NCBI GenBank assembly: GCA_949987565.1
Contig: OX465101.1
Span: 28,039,634 to 28,103,633 of the forward strand
Length of the DNA stretch: 64,000 nucleotides
Source of the DNA: Luidia sarsii
Lineage: Eukaryota > Echinodermata > Asteroidea > Paxillosida > Luidiidae
Direction: 5' to 3'
Positions 24,301 through 33,859 of this stretch are shown piece by piece (position 1 is the first letter of the stretch; every line of letters begins with the position of its first letter). Below the pieces are notes generated by a model. The model saw nothing but the letters and a program-made list of their open reading frames with translations, was not told the DNA's origin and did no database searches. The position numbers were made by a program, and so were the translations under genes.

Positions 24301-26757
24301 TGATTGGCAGAGATTCTGAAATGGTGAGTTGTAAGCCTCAAAGTGGAAATCCCGCCTAACCCGTTCAGTTCCAGACATTTGAGGGCTTTTTTTTCCAAAG
24401 CCCCTGCTTAGGCTCAGGCTCTGGCCTTGTCTTCTTTCCTTCATCCGTTGTTAGAGTACAAGACGTGACAATTTGAGGCCTGTGGCTTTGGTTTGGAAGA
24501 AGGTAACCGAGACAAAGCTTGTGCCAGAGCCTATAAGCCGGGTTTCCAACAAAAAAAGTTCCTGCAGAATATGCAGGCTTTTTTCTAGCACCAAAATGGT
24601 CTTCTCCGCAAGTACGATGTCAGTTGTGTTCCAGAAGTACTGTACAAATCATGGTCTACTACCTTCTACTAACTCACAATATTGTGTTGAGCTGATAATG
24701 GTCACTTACCATCGCTATTCATATCAATGTTCTGTGCCTGTGATGCATGAACAGCGAGCACTGGTTTCTTGGAGCAAGTTAATTGTGGTGGTATGTTTTC
24801 AATCCATCCCCTCTACTTCAGATAAATAAAATCAACTATGTTCTGGAGTTGGCCAAGGACGGAGATTTCCTGGACAGGCAGACGGTCTATTTCTACCTCT
24901 TCAAAGCCTACGGTAAATCCATTGGAAAATATTGAGGTCTAACAAATCAATGAAACTCTGCCTGGGAACCGACTGGGAATTCATTTGTTTGATTTCAATT
25001 GAAAGCTGCATCATGCAAGCTGCATCCACTTTCTGTGATCCCCAAGCTGCTGTAGCCAGCTTTACATCAATTGGTTGGTTGTATTTGAATGAAAGCAAGG
25101 GGTGTGATTCCCTGGAGATATACGGCAGGTAATGGTTGAATTGCTACTGACTGGCGCCCCCACACCCTGGCAAAGACTAGTTGACTATTTGGGAAGGTCA
25201 CCATCTAAGGGCTGGATAGTTCAGACGGTAAGAGTGCCGGTCCACAAAACCAGAGGTCTTGTGTTCAAATCCCAGTCCAGTCAAATTTTTCTCTGCCATT
25301 TGTTTTCTTCTAAAGTTCCCAGTCAGTTTTTCATTCATTTGTTGGAATCTTCCTAAACACAGTTTGTATAAAAAATATGCAAGCCCACTTCTTCGTTCAT
25401 CTCAGTCACATGGACCCTAACTCTGTTTGGCATTTCCCTCACCCTTACCACCCCCCCCCCCCCGCCCCCCACTCCCCCAACAGACCAAAGTAACAAGTGG
25501 GAGGAAGCCTTGAAGCTGCGCGAGAAGATGCTGGAGGAGAACTTGCCGTTGACTGACTTCAATCTCAAGCGTCTGGCCATGCTTCTGCAGCGCAACGGTC
25601 AGCCAGTTCCCTTTGACGAGCCACCAGTGAGTTTCATTTGTACACGTCGCCGGCCATTGTACTTCCACAGGGAATATCCTCCAGACCGTGGACCAAGTCG
25701 AGTGACAGTGTGTGACCGCACTGGAGCGGCCGTATAGAGCTCTCTGTCATGCACACTGAAGACAGACTGGCTTTCAGTTGTTACAGTTGATGTCCGATTA
25801 TAATTGCAAGCTTTGATTTGATTACTTTATTCATGACATAGAAATGAAGGGGTTGTTCATCGCGGTGGTGTGGACAAAGTAGAAAAAGATGATCAAAGTC
25901 ACGCGATGTGTCGTTGCTGGTGGCGACGTTTATTCATGACGTTTATTCATGACATTTTCTGAATTGAAACAAATGCAACCAAAGTACATCCCGGTGATGT
26001 TATAGACTGACATTATTAGAGCACCGGTTTATTTTTTTTTCTAAAATGTCGCAAGAAACATACTCTAGGACAACCAGTCCAATGCAGTCACACACTGCAC
26101 TAGATGGACACTGACATGCACTAGACACTGCACACGGTCTAGCAGATAGTCTGACCCTAATGACAAACAGCTCATTCACTCATGGGTTGATGGAAGCAAC
26201 GCTTGACAAAGGCAGACCAAGCACCTGTAGGCAGACCAAGCACCTGTGGGTGGCTCAGAAGCCTGACCACAAGGAAGGACGAGCAGTTTATTTATTTATT
26301 CCATTTTCCAGGATACCTGCAGACACATCACAGCACACTCAAAGAAGAATGAAGTGGAAAACAGAAATTAATCAATACTTAAAAAAACAACAACACCAAA
26401 ACCCCACAACAGCAACATCAACAGAAACAACATTCAATTAGCTCCCGTAGGATTGCCCAAGAGAAAATAGTTTCCGTCGGGGCTCTCCAAACTAATTGGA
26501 TGACAGAAACAGTACAAAACATACATTGAAAAAGATGAGTAAATTACAATTATGCCAATCATGGCAGTCGGGCTTGCGCGTGCCGTATTGCTACATTCTA
26601 GGCGTTTCTTTCTTTCATTTTTTTCTTTCTCTCCCAGAATTCCATCGGCCATTACAGAGACCAGTCCAGGTTGGACCAGAAGGACGACCTGATGGAGATG
26701 GAGACGTTGGGCATGAAGGGAGAGGATGGCAGGCAAGCGTACCACACCACCGAGTAG
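399..26757 (+). CDS. LRPPRC: LRPPRC, mitochondrial leucine-rich PPR-motif protein, C-terminal part, 26 exons
   Basis: LRPPRC binds mitochondrial mRNAs with SLIRP, stabilises them and promotes their polyadenylation and translation. Exons: 399-516, 2489-2558, 3360-3481, 4182-4272, 4772-4838, 8497-8585, 9127-9233, 10225-10377, 11136-11243, 11940-12079, 13340-13425, 14776-14980, 15347-15471, 15929-16035, 16620-16779, 18163-18320, 18714-18791, 19693-19829, 20391-20476, 21002-21194, 21765-21892, 23560-23672, 24246-24323, 24822-24912, 25484-25626, 26638-26757. Together they encode about 1,020 residues of a protein near 1,400 in vertebrates. The best landmarks are the exon at 15929 (LYDLIFAFLSTGKYKEAKK), the one at 16620 (KRLQWFAEQC, CDRDNVHFCLLQLY) and the exon at 25484 (NLKRLAMLLQRNGQPVPFDE), matching the conserved C-terminal region. 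Helical PPR-type repeats run throughout. All joints keep frame with GT-AG ends except exon 1 to 2, which is one base out. The stop is TAG at 26755-26757. The N-terminus lies upstream of the window. Confidence 0.95.
955..1068. mobile_element. Foldback element, full palindrome (CGATCCTAGCAGGACC family)
   Basis: The sequence reads into a near-perfect inverted repeat: a left arm with AGTGGGCCTGACGTTTCGAT then CCTAGCAGGACCTTTCTCAA, a short loop near 1010, and the exact complement back to CCACTAAATTTT. Arms are about 50 bp here and extend to about 80 bp in other copies through a segment ending TTTAGTCAGTAAGCAGTTTG. At least a dozen whole or half copies lie in the window. It looks like a non-autonomous foldback or MITE family. 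Confidence 0.8.
1384..1450 (+). mobile_element. Foldback element, half copy
   Basis: This is one arm of the CGATCCTAGCAGGACC family, ending at CTCAAAGGCAGAG with no return arm. Confidence 0.7.
2874..3240. mobile_element. TTAA-flanked MITE (AGCCCCTACACAACATTGG ends)
   Basis: The ends are inverted: TTAA-AGCCCCTACACAACATTGG on the left and CCAATGTTGTGTAGGGGCT-TTAA on the right, with 359 bp between the two TTAA copies. There is no coding capacity. TTAA target duplication is typical of piggyBac and Kolobok transposons. Related copies are at 6789-7297 and 18891-19390. Confidence 0.85.
3593..3845. repeat. 20-bp minisatellite, about 12 copies
   Basis: The unit is CCGCCAGGGATACCATAAGG with two alternating variants (CTGCTGGGC and CCGCCAGGG). 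All three minus frames stay open because 20 is not divisible by 3 and the unit lacks stops. It lies in an LRPPRC intron and is not coding. Confidence 0.9.
4303..4572 (+). repeat. (GGCTAT)n-type degenerate microsatellite
   Basis: Hexamers GGCTAT, GGTTAT and GGCTGT run for about 270 bp, starting 30 bp after the splice donor at 4273. It lies within an LRPPRC intron. Confidence 0.85.
5179..5375 (+). pseudogene. Broken THAP zinc-finger domain fragment
   Basis: The reading 'YCQAFGCNNASG' gives the first Cys pair spacing of a THAP C2CH finger (CxAxGCxN). A change of frame follows near 5195, then FGKWAAAIKV and VICSDHSTEE give the Trp and the second metal pair (normally CSxHF). The frame break and loss of the Phe after His show decay. 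The domain would have bound the transposon ends. It is not part of LRPPRC. Confidence 0.7.
6205..6360. repeat. TGTAC-rich palindromic cluster
   Basis: Dense overlapping palindromes (TGTACACGTGTACA, GTACATGTACATGTAC) fill about 150 bp inside the Kolobok-like element. A similar cluster lies at 46785-46860 in a different element. It could form hairpins. Confidence 0.75.
6789..7297. mobile_element. TTAA-flanked MITE copy, abutting the Kolobok-like element
   Basis: The left end, TTAA-AGCCCCTACACACTATTTGC, uses the same TTAA that closes the Kolobok-like element. The right end is CCAATGTTGTGTAGGGGCT-TTAA (7294-7297). An extra internal end (AAGCCCTTACACACCATTTGC) near 7003 suggests a nested or duplicated copy. 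Confidence 0.75.
7545..8475. repeat. 39-bp minisatellite with Pol III B-box-like unit, ~24 copies
   Basis: The unit begins GGTTCGAATCCCATCAGAGG and continues CATTGAGGAGTTGGTATCG. Because 39 is divisible by 3, it makes a 303-residue open frame on + (period PIRGIEELVSGSN) and long frames on -. The array ends 20 bp before the LRPPRC acceptor at 8496 and is intronic. The GGTTCGAATCC portion equals the tRNA B-box consensus; other units carry GGTTCTATTCC variants. Confidence 0.9.
8636..8750. mobile_element. Foldback element copy, diverged
   Basis: Arms CGATCCGAGCAGGACCTTTC and GAAAGGTCCTGCTTGGATTG face each other around GGCAGAGAGAATGGCC. They are followed by the usual TCATTGAAGTCCGTAAGCAG flank. 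Confidence 0.7.
8864..9000 (+). repeat. tRNA-derived SINE copy
   Basis: The conserved head (AGCAAAGACTAATTGACTAT) is followed by the tRNA-like A box GGATAGCTCAGATGGTAAGA. The B-box half is decayed. The tail ends in TTTGCCAATTTTTAAAA. Confidence 0.75.
10605..10712 (+). mobile_element. Foldback element, half copy
   Basis: The right arm only: GAGAAAGGTCCTGTTAGGAT, then ACGTCAGGCCCTCTAACTTG and the flank TTTTAGTCAGTGAGCAGTTT. Confidence 0.7.
10720..10975 (-). mobile_element. LINE 3' fragment, end of reverse-transcriptase ORF
   Basis: On the minus strand an open frame ends with [20 protein letters not shown] and LALFKEECQFLSP. This is the typical C-terminal tail of CR1/Jockey-like non-LTR reverse transcriptases (an FFPRS..WNxLP motif followed by FK). 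Similar pieces lie at 38080-38375, 39050-39235 and 60985-61345 on +. Only the terminal ~250 bp is kept. Confidence 0.7.
11347..11525. repeat. Inverted pair of SINE 3' halves
   Basis: A minus-oriented SINE half (GGACCGGGACTTGAACCCGA) faces a plus-oriented half (GAGGTCTCGGGTCAAGTCCC) with about 20 bp between. The arms extend into the shared tail (TTTTGCCAATTTT type), so the RNA could fold into a long hairpin inside the LRPPRC intron. Confidence 0.75.
11700..11835 (-). repeat. Serine-tRNA-type SINE fragment
   Basis: The core (TGCTCGACGTGATCAACACT) and its partial inverse at 11822-11848 match the second SINE family at 36766-36965 and 54108-54300. The B box is largely lost. Confidence 0.5.
12930..13265. 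mobile_element. TTAA-flanked MITE, second subfamily (AGGCCCAATACAAC ends)
   Basis: The left end is TTAA-AGGCCCAATACAACTTTGG and the right end GATGTTGTATAGGGCCT-TTAA. It is 328 bp between the TTAA copies and non-coding. Related copies are at 16355-16468 (half) and 35902-36163. Confidence 0.8.
13509..13850. repeat. 21-bp minisatellite derived from the foldback stem, ~14 copies
   Basis: The unit GAGAAAGGTCCTGCTAGGAT plus T is the exact stem sequence of the foldback element. The array begins at an ordinary foldback fragment (ATCCTAGCAGGACC at 13529). Both strands are open only because 21 is divisible by 3. Further units lie at 13985-14062. Confidence 0.9.
14155..14630. mobile_element. MITE with TGTGACCC/GGGTCACA ends
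   Basis: The ends are inverted: TGTGACCCTGCACAGC...ATGAGGAAT on the left and ATTCCTCATG...GCTGTGCCGGGTCACA on the right. The body is AT-rich with TCTAACGATGTGAAAGAGTA. A shorter copy is at 42162-42416, and the interior resembles 12130-12260. Confidence 0.8.
15010..15205. mobile_element. Foldback MITE of the GGCTTCGGCTC family
   Basis: The left arm, CCCTTTTCGAAAACGGGGCT then TTGGCTCTGGCTTCGTCT, is answered by GAGACCGAAGCCGGAGCCTA. Sister copies are at 24390-24560, 31830-32067, 52735-53000 and 56505-56708. Confidence 0.65.
16255..16468. mobile_element. Half foldback element followed by half TTAA MITE
   Basis: Bases 16255-16335 carry one foldback arm (GGGCCTGACATTTCGATCCC). From about 16355 the right half of the AGGCCCAATACAAC MITE follows, ending CCCAATGTTGTATTGGGCCT-TTAA. 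Confidence 0.7.
16840..17335 (+). repeat. Purine-rich GAGGAT tract with 42-bp tandem unit
   Basis: About 500 bp is almost entirely A and G. Bases 17004-17210 hold five copies of a 42-bp unit (GAGGAGAATAATTAGGATGA then GGAGGATAAGGAAGACAAAGCT). It lies in the LRPPRC intron between the exons at 16620 and 18163. Confidence 0.9.
17519..18162 (+). repeat. (CTCCTC)n polypyrimidine tract abutting a splice acceptor
   Basis: About 640 bp of CTC/CCT triplets with regular TAC interruptions runs straight into ACATCAG and the LRPPRC exon at 18163. All three + frames are open (Ser, Leu or Pro rich), but this is simple repeat, not protein. Confidence 0.95.
18891..19390. mobile_element. TTAA-flanked MITE copy
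   Basis: TTAA-AGCCCTACACACCATTTGC starts it and ACCAATGGTGTGTAGGGGCT-TAA ends it. A second internal AAGCCCCTACACAACATTTG near 19075 gives the same compound structure as 6789-7297. Confidence 0.75.
20049..20085 (+). repeat. T and A homopolymer tracts
   Basis: A T run is followed by about 27 A's in the LRPPRC intron; it may be an old retroposon tail. Confidence 0.6.
20570..20835 (+). repeat. SINE copy followed by foldback element
   Basis: The SINE head (GGCAAAGACTAGTTGACTAT) and A box (TTGGATAGCTCAGATGGTGA) are followed at about 20696 by foldback arms (CCTAGCAGGACCTTTCTCAA, then ACGTCAGGCCCTCTAACTTT). Confidence 0.7.
21235..21302 (+). repeat. (CCCCAC)n microsatellite
   Basis: A C-rich hexamer run begins about 40 bp after the LRPPRC donor at 21195. 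The opposite strand has G-runs that could form a quadruplex. Confidence 0.85.
21893..23372 (+). repeat. 76-bp satellite array, 20 copies
   Basis: The unit contains CCTCATTCAATGCTATGGCA and CCTCCTCCAGTCCACCCACA. The period is exactly 76 bp (starts 21911, 21987, 22063 and on to 23355). Copies differ by only a few bases (for example CTCAACC or CTTGACC). The array begins at the splice donor of the LRPPRC exon ending 21892 and nearly fills that intron. Confidence 0.95.
23860..24150 (+). repeat. Tandem copies of the GAGAATGAGTGTGGCTCTGA repeat
   Basis: Four to five units of about 60-68 bp (ATAATCTCTTTGGAGAATGA ... AGAAGAGCCAGTAACTACAC) form a local amplification of the dispersed repeat first seen at 133-350. 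It is intronic in LRPPRC. Confidence 0.8.
24390..24560. mobile_element. Foldback MITE of the GGCTTCGGCTC family
   Basis: The left arm, CCAAAGCCCCTGCTTAGGCT CAGGCTCTGG, is mirrored by CCAGAGCCTATAAGCCGGGT at 24523-24542. Confidence 0.6.
25083..25345 (+). repeat. tRNA-derived SINE, near full length
   Basis: The order is: 5' piece TGTGATTCCCTGGAGATATA, head CTGACTGGCGCCCCCACACC and GGCAAAGACTAGTTGACTAT, A box GGATAGTTCAGACGGTAAGA, B box GTTCAAATCCC, then the tail AGTTCCCAGTCAGTTTTTCA. This is the best template for the family. Confidence 0.8.
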
Positions 26758-27300
26758 GGAGGGGAGAAAAGAAAAGAAAGAAGCGGAATCTGTCGGAGAC
26801 TTCTCTCCGGCCGAGGAAATCGGGTGAATCGTTGAGGTGCTGTTTGGCCCGGTCGGATGCGTTTTTTTTTTTTTCTCGGTGGGTCACTGGTTGGTCTCAT
26901 CCAAGATGGCGTCCAGTATCCGAGGGCAACCACCTCTGGGACCTTATGTCGGCCGATAATGGCGTGTGCACAGTGTGCAGTTGATGCTAGCAGAAACGGA
27001 ATCGGACATAGAACCGGTCTATATTACCCAATAATCACATGATTATCCATTTGTGAGTAGAAACAGCCTGTAGTATACATTGTGGCTTTTGAAGACGAGC
27101 TTCTCAAAACACCATTGATTGAGAGGTAAAACAAATTCACATCAGGTATTCACCTGATGTAAAATTTGTTTGGGGGTTGGTTTACAAACTGTGGCAATAT
27201 CTAGGTGAATGTTTGCTGTAAATGATATGGTATGGGTTTGTTTTGTTTTTCCCCCAAAAAATTAATAAAATGCATTTTTGGTGTCTTACTAATTGTTGTG
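26758..27300 (+). promoter_or_regulatory. Probable LRPPRC 3' UTR with poly(A) signal at 27264-27269
   Basis: An AATAAA hexamer 507 bp after the stop is followed by a GT-rich stretch (TTTTTGGTGTCTTACT). It is the first good signal after the stop. The true cleavage site is unproven. Confidence 0.5.
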
Positions 27301-27354
27301 AATCATAGGTTTTTTGTTAAATGTAAAATCATTAAGTTTTATGGAAATCTTGTG

Positions 27355-27520
27355 GTGACACCATGGAGGTCATTTCTGTCACGAATGAGTGTGGCACGTA
27401 GAAGAGTTGTCTCCGGACAATGGGCAGAGCACACAATGCTCAGAACATTGAGTAACCAGCTTGTCTCAGAGCCATACTCATTCTCAAAAGAGATGACTTA
27501 CAGTGTGCCAGCATAGACTT
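27355..27520 (+). repeat. Dispersed GAATGAGTGTGGC repeat copy
   Basis: GGTGACACCATGGAGGTCAT, then ACGAATGAGTGTGGCACGTA and an inverted CTCAGAGCCATACTCATTCT give a head-to-head pair of this family. Confidence 0.6.
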
Positions 27521-29680
27521 TCTAAGTAGTGATTCCACCATGCAAACCTTTTTAAGTCTTATGAACGTCGTGGGCTTGAAAGGTACGTCATACCATCATC
27601 ATTTCATTAATTAACATTTGGAATGTTTAGCAGTTTACATGAGGTGTCATTAGAACCATTTCATTTTGGAAGTGTGAAACGGCGATATGGACTACTGTAG
27701 AATCTAATGGAAAATTGGAAACTAGCTATCAATATGGGATTTCCTATAAATATTTGTGCATCAGTCAAGACACAGCATATAACTTTGCACTGTAACCAAA
27801 CGAGGGGCAACTGGCTAATTGAGGGGGAAAATGTCATGTCCGTCTTGTTTTCTCAAAATGTGTATGAATAAAGAAATGTGGACCATTGTATGCTATGCAG
27901 GGGACAATTTCATAGAGACACTTAAGTGCCAAAATGTACTTCAGTGCAAAAAGTCATGAGCCACAGGATCCCCTTGCCAACCCAAACTTCACTTAACCTA
28001 AGCTCACTTTTAAGAAAGGGAAAGAAGTCTTAGTGCGAAATCTCAAGTCAGTGTTTTAACCTTGTAGCAAGGAGTGAGATCCTCTTCCAGAGACATTGGT
28101 AAAGGCAGAGGCAAAAGAGGTTGGAAATGCATACCAAATTTGTCGGCTCTTTGCTACTGCTCAAGTTCATGACGGGCCAATGTCTTGCAGTTTGGCCACC
28201 TTTATCTTGCATTTGTTGGATGAAACTGTGGGGTCTATGGCTATGGCTATGACTTGGGTGCATTTTACATATATTATTCAGTTTGTTGTAACCAAATAGA
28301 GGCTTGTGATTAAGGCTTCAAAAAACCTTTCCTGTTTAGATTATGGAGCTTTTGGTAGAGTCACATTCTGTATTTTCAGCTTCCAGATACCAGAGATGCA
28401 CATCATGGCCTTCCCAGCTTCAGTTCCTGCTTTGACTCCAGCATCATCTCTCTTATCAAAAGGTTGAAATACATATTTGGGAGTTCTTTGATGAAGTTGA
28501 AGTTTTGAAGTCTCTTCCATTTTTTCTTCAGATTAGAGTATCTCGACCAGAACTAAAGACAAACGGCTCCCGTTTTTATGTCATGAATGAAAATAGATGG
28601 GAAAAATGGAGATGAAGCCAGAGGCAAAGACTAGGTCAAACTTTGGGGAATAAAGTTTTTGGGTTATAATTTAATGTAACCATGTTGGTTTTTGGTTTCT
28701 TTTGCCCTTTAAGATAACAAAAACAGATACCGGTAATGACTATTTGTGTATTTGTACCTGTTTATTTTTATTGTAATTTCCCCAAATCCATAGCTAGGAG
28801 CATGAAGGGAAAGGAATGTGGTATCTTTACCACAAGAATACTAATAAAACACGACACATTTGTGGGGGGGGGGGGGGTCACAAAAAGAATCTGCCCATGA
28901 CTGGAATAAAAAACAACAAAACAAATGAATTCACAGTGTTTTTGTGTCCATGTTTTATGTTTACTGAAGAGTTCTAGATTTCTAAACCAATTTGAACAAC
29001 AGTAAAAGGAAAATGGACCAAGACATGAACCCATGACCTTTGGCTTTACCTGAGCTATCCAAACCCCAAGATTGTGGCCTTATCAGTCTAGTAAAATTTT
29101 CTTTTTTTTCCTTCAAATTTTCCTTTCCTTTCTTGGATTAAAGATATAGGTTTCTATTAAAACAAATGATCTGGCACTGACCTTTTTTTTTTTGGCCACC
29201 TGCCGAGAAATACATAGTAAACCCTTTGCTCTCCAAATTCTCAAACAAATTCACATATAGACTAAAATACAAATTAAAAAGAATAAACATCTGTATATCC
29301 TTTATCATTTCATGTAATAAAATTTTCATTCTCAAAATCTGATATATCTTCCCTTTAATGTAAAGGTCATAAGTACATAATTCACCGTAAAGCCGGAAAT
29401 TGGTTTTCCATTTTATGCTTATTAGATTCCAGTACTGTTAAAAAATGCTTGTACTGACGAGCTGAGGACACAGTCCAAAATGGCCCAAATCAGGCAATTT
29501 TCTGTATTTTCCAAATCTGGGGACTCTGCGGAAATCTGCTTGGCCCGAAATTCTTTGCAAAATGTCTGCTGATTCAAAACCAACCTGAGACTTTGAGACA
29601 CCGATGTCAGCAAATTATGGCCTTTTTTAAAGTTGTGCTGGTGCTCAGAACAACAATTGCCTGCTCAAAACAATGAGGGC
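27520..29680. other. Intergenic DNA without genes
   Basis: The interval between LRPPRC and AEPT is AT-rich. A decayed minus-strand SINE (CATGAACCCATGACCTTTGG) lies near 29020-29085. Several AATAAA hexamers occur. No exon-like open frame with splice sites was found. Confidence 0.6.
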
Positions 29681-29682
29681 TA

Positions 29683-29842
29683 GAATAAACGGGAGCATGC
29701 TCAGATAAACGGGAGCATGCTCAGATAAACGGGAGCATGCTCAGATAAACGGGAGCATGCTCAGATAAACGGGAGCATGCTCAGATAAATGAAAGCATGC
29801 TCAGATAAACGGGAGCATGCTCAGATAAACGGGAGCATGTGG
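29683..29842. repeat. 20-bp array with palindromic GAGCATGCTC, 8 units
   Basis: The unit is GAGCATGCTCAGATAAACGG. Intact 10-bp palindromes start at 29693, 29713, 29733, 29753, 29773, 29793 (AAGCATGCTC) and 29813; the eighth is degenerate. Each fits RRRCWWGYYY, the p53-family half-site, with 10-bp spacing. Confidence 0.9.
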
Positions 29843-30319
29843 AGAACATTGCGCACATGCTAAGAACAATGCTTAAAGAGAGCACGAGGGACCTGTTTGT
29901 TTGCCGTATTTTAGTTTCCCAAAGTCGGTCATCCACTTACATGGCCAGTCTATGACAATTCTGTCCAAAGTCTGGCCATAGGCTGCCACAACCAGACATA
30001 AAAAACATACTCATATACATGACCAGTGCCAACTGAGATTGATATCCGGATATGTAATGCACTTGTATACCTGTGACGTGCATTCAGCTTTGCCCACGGC
30101 TTGTGAGGTCAGGCTGCCATGGCAACAGCACCCTACACTTTTGCCCAATGGTTTGCCAAAATGGCGACTTTCATGAGCTTGTGCTCTGGCGCCCTCTGTT
30201 ATCCATCTATAGGTCATTTATTTCTGGGAGGGACACAACACATTACACAACCATACATGAACATTTATAGATAGTATTGGTTCAACCATGTCTTTCTCTC
30301 AGTTGCTTACTGTAGACTC

Positions 30320-33300
30320 TCACTCTTGCAGCGGCAGTATAATATCCATCTCGTTGCAAACCTCCCGCACGCAGGTCAAAAGATGGCGCATGTCCGCCGG
30401 AAAGAGATGACCAATGTTACCGATACGAAAACAGTCCACCTTGGTCACTTTGCCGGGATAAATCACCTGACCTGGGGGGGGGGGGGGGGGGTAGAACACA
30501 GACAAGTTAATACATATTCAGGGGAAATAAATCATTTTCAAGGGTAAAGACAAAAAAAACACGGGGGGGAGGGCAGGGGAAATGGGGAGATGCAGGCACT
30601 GTTAGGCATGAAGATCGCTGCAAGAAAAGCGGAGAGGTGCAAAACAACATTGCTGTGAACCAACCCCCCCCCAAGAGAATTTCGATATGGGAGGCGCTCA
30701 TTAAAGATTTCCCTTGACCCACTTCAGATGGACAGCCGAACCAAATTTTACAAAATTGGTCTTTCTCTACACAGCCACCATCAAGGGTTGCACTCTTCTC
30801 CCACAGCGTGGTGACGCTGCTTGTAAATGTCGGGGAGGTTAGATCTCAAGCCATGACTTGACCTCCGGGAATCCAGCTTTTTTATCATCTGGGAAACATG
30901 TCCCCTCAACCTTCCCGGTTGGAAGGAGATGAAAGCCAGATCAGTGCCGGCGAGGAAAGTACGTCTTAAGGAGGAGGAGGCAGGATTCTGATAGCCTCAG
31001 GACAGCGCTTCCATCAGCGTGAAAGTTGTGGACTCAAGGGGGGGGGGGGTCGCCGTCTTGCAGGAGGCAGACACCTTTGGTCAGCAAGCTGCACTTTTTT
31101 TGAGTCTGATGAGCCTCGCGCTAATGTCCTGCCGCGAGTTCGGTGCTGCAAATGACCACATGATCCCCGGCACAGAGATGTGCATCACGAGACGCGACAT
31201 TTCAGCCACGTGAAAACCCGAAGGGGATCGGGGGAAATCTGTTATCAACGCCCCTCGTAGAAGATGAAAGTGCATTTCATTGGAGTTCTGCTGCAAGGTG
31301 ACTTTGACTGCTTCTTGTCTGTCCAATTGCTAGCCACTTTCTAATTTTCTTTCTTTCTGTAATGCATCTCAAGGTCAAGGTCCGTGGTATTCCAGTGACG
31401 ACAGAAAATGACAGTCTTGCCGTGCTCGAGAAAGCAGGAGACTTTCTCTGCAAAATGAAAAAAAAATCCCTAGAAATCTTTGGAAATCCAATCATCAATC
31501 GAATCATCTGTGGAAAGCAAATGAGACACAAAGCAGAAGAGAGAAAAGTTGAGAGAGGCCGAGGAAAGACAAAACGCATCCAGACTGAATACCAACCACA
31601 ACAAAACAGGATCTTTTTTGGTGAATGATGAAAAATTAACAAATGGCAGACTATTCAAATCACATTTAATTTTCAGCTCCTTTACCAGAGAAAATGTTCA
31701 TGCAGAAGATTTAAGTGTTAAATCTTCTTCTTTTAGAAAAGGTCATATTTTGATGCTGGATCGGATGTCTTTGACAAAGCCCCTGCTAGGATCGAAACAT
31801 CAGGCCCTCCAAATTTCGGTGAATCCAAGGCCTTTTCCAAAACCTGGCTAAGGCTCGGGCTGATGTCTTTCTTTCTCTTGCTATTTTAAAGAATAAGTAC
31901 AAGGCATGAAAACAGGAGTCCTTTGGCTTCATTTTTTAATGTTACACTACATTTTTGAAAAGGAGTCCAAAGCTTCAACTTCAACAAAGAACTCCAACCT
32001 GTGTTTTTAGCTTTTGGATCACAGAGACGAAGCCGGAGCCGAAGCCGGGTTTTGCAAAAGGGCCCTAAATGGTGCGACTGGCTGCCATTTTGTTTGCCTG
32101 TTTGTTTGTTTGTTTTGTTGTGCTAGGTCTCCAATAGGGTGTTTCAGTTCCAATAGATGCTTCTGCTGAGCTAGCTCCTACTTCTGAAGATAAGGCATGA
32201 TGGAGGGAGGGGAAGGGGGGGAGAGACGGGTGAAAGAGGGCGGAGAAACCGGACCAGACGGCGGTGTCGGACGGATGGGAATCCCCTGGCTTCTTGAAGA
32301 GCAGTCTGGCAGGCAGCATCCAGGCTCTTCGATCCATCCAGCAAAAGGGATCTGGTAAAGTGTGCACTGTGCACCAATGGTGGGAGTGAGGCTAGGATCT
32401 GGGTTTTTTCCCCCTTCTTTCTCCTTGAGGTGATGCCCCCCATGAGCATTTACAGTTCACGGCTGACTGGGGATGACGGCTCCTGATTTTGAGTGTGGTG
32501 GGTGCCTGAATACAGAGGGTGATTTTGGGGGGTGGGAGGGAGGTATAGACAAACTTGGTTAGAAAACGAAAAGACACCATAATAATAATCATGTCGTACT
32601 GACCCCAGGATATCCTTTTCTCTCCATTTCCAATGAGGATTTGAAGAAACATTCACCAGATCATGAACTTAAACATTTCCGACCAAACGTAAGAAAAGGA
32701 AAACAACTTGAAAAAAAAACCGAAAAAAAACCCAAGAAAATCTTTATACTAGACTGGGATGACCCCCAAGACCTCTGGGACGAGGCCTGACAAAATAAAA
32801 TTAGGCTCATTTGAATATCATTTTTGAGTTTTCAGTCGTTTAATCAGTATCAAAGGTATTGGAAATTGCACGGTATTGGAAATTGCCTGACATTTATCAT
32901 ATGATGTGTTACTACTGTTGGTAGCATATTTTTTATTTTAAGACTATAACGGGAAACTTTGAATCCCTTCTCTTGGATTTTTCTTCTTTTTTTTTTCTTT
33001 TTTCTTTTACCATTTATTTATTTAATTATTTAATTTTTTTTGACCACGGATCGGAAAAAGTCAGAACTGAAATTATAAGTCGGATTGTCAAAGTTCCAAT
33101 GTCGGAATTCCGCCAAAAGTCGGAAGAATCTCATCCCTGACCTATAGACGGCACTTATGGACTGATGAGCAATTGGAAAGAGCGCATGAGCTTTTGTTGC
33201 AACAGCCACTTTCAGCTGATGAAACTGGTCATCAGTCAGTAAAACTGCAAGCGCCCTCCTTGAGTAGTGACGATTGCAGAGGAGTTGGTGAAATTGGACT

Positions 33301-33783
33301 CCTCCTCGCCGTCTGCGAACAAAGCAAGGCCATCGACGGGAATCTCACCTTTGTCCTGGAGCCGGCTGTAGAACTCCTGAAACTTGAAGTTGGCGTGCTG
33401 CGGGTAGTGGAAGGAGGTGATGATGAAGCCCTCGTGGGTGTCGTCCAGAAGGGTCTTGAAGCCCATGGCCCTCATGCCCTCACACAAGATGTGGTTATTC
33501 TCCCTGTACCTGGATTAGAGAGACAGAGGTGGAGAGGGAGGGAGAGAGAGAGATGAGAGGGAGGAAGACAGGGAGTGAGGGAGGGAGAAGAGAGGGGGGG
33601 AGAGATGGAGAGAGGATGTTAGAGAGAGAGGGAGGGAGAGAGTGAGAGAGGGAGGTGGAGAGAGTGAAAGAGAGAGATGAGAGGGAGAGGAAGAGGGTGG
33701 TGAGAGAGAGGGGTGAGAGAGAGAGGAGAGGGAGAGAGAGAGGGAGAGAGAGGGAGAGAGAGAGGGAGAGAGAGGGAGAGAGA

Positions 33784-33859
<76 letters not shown>

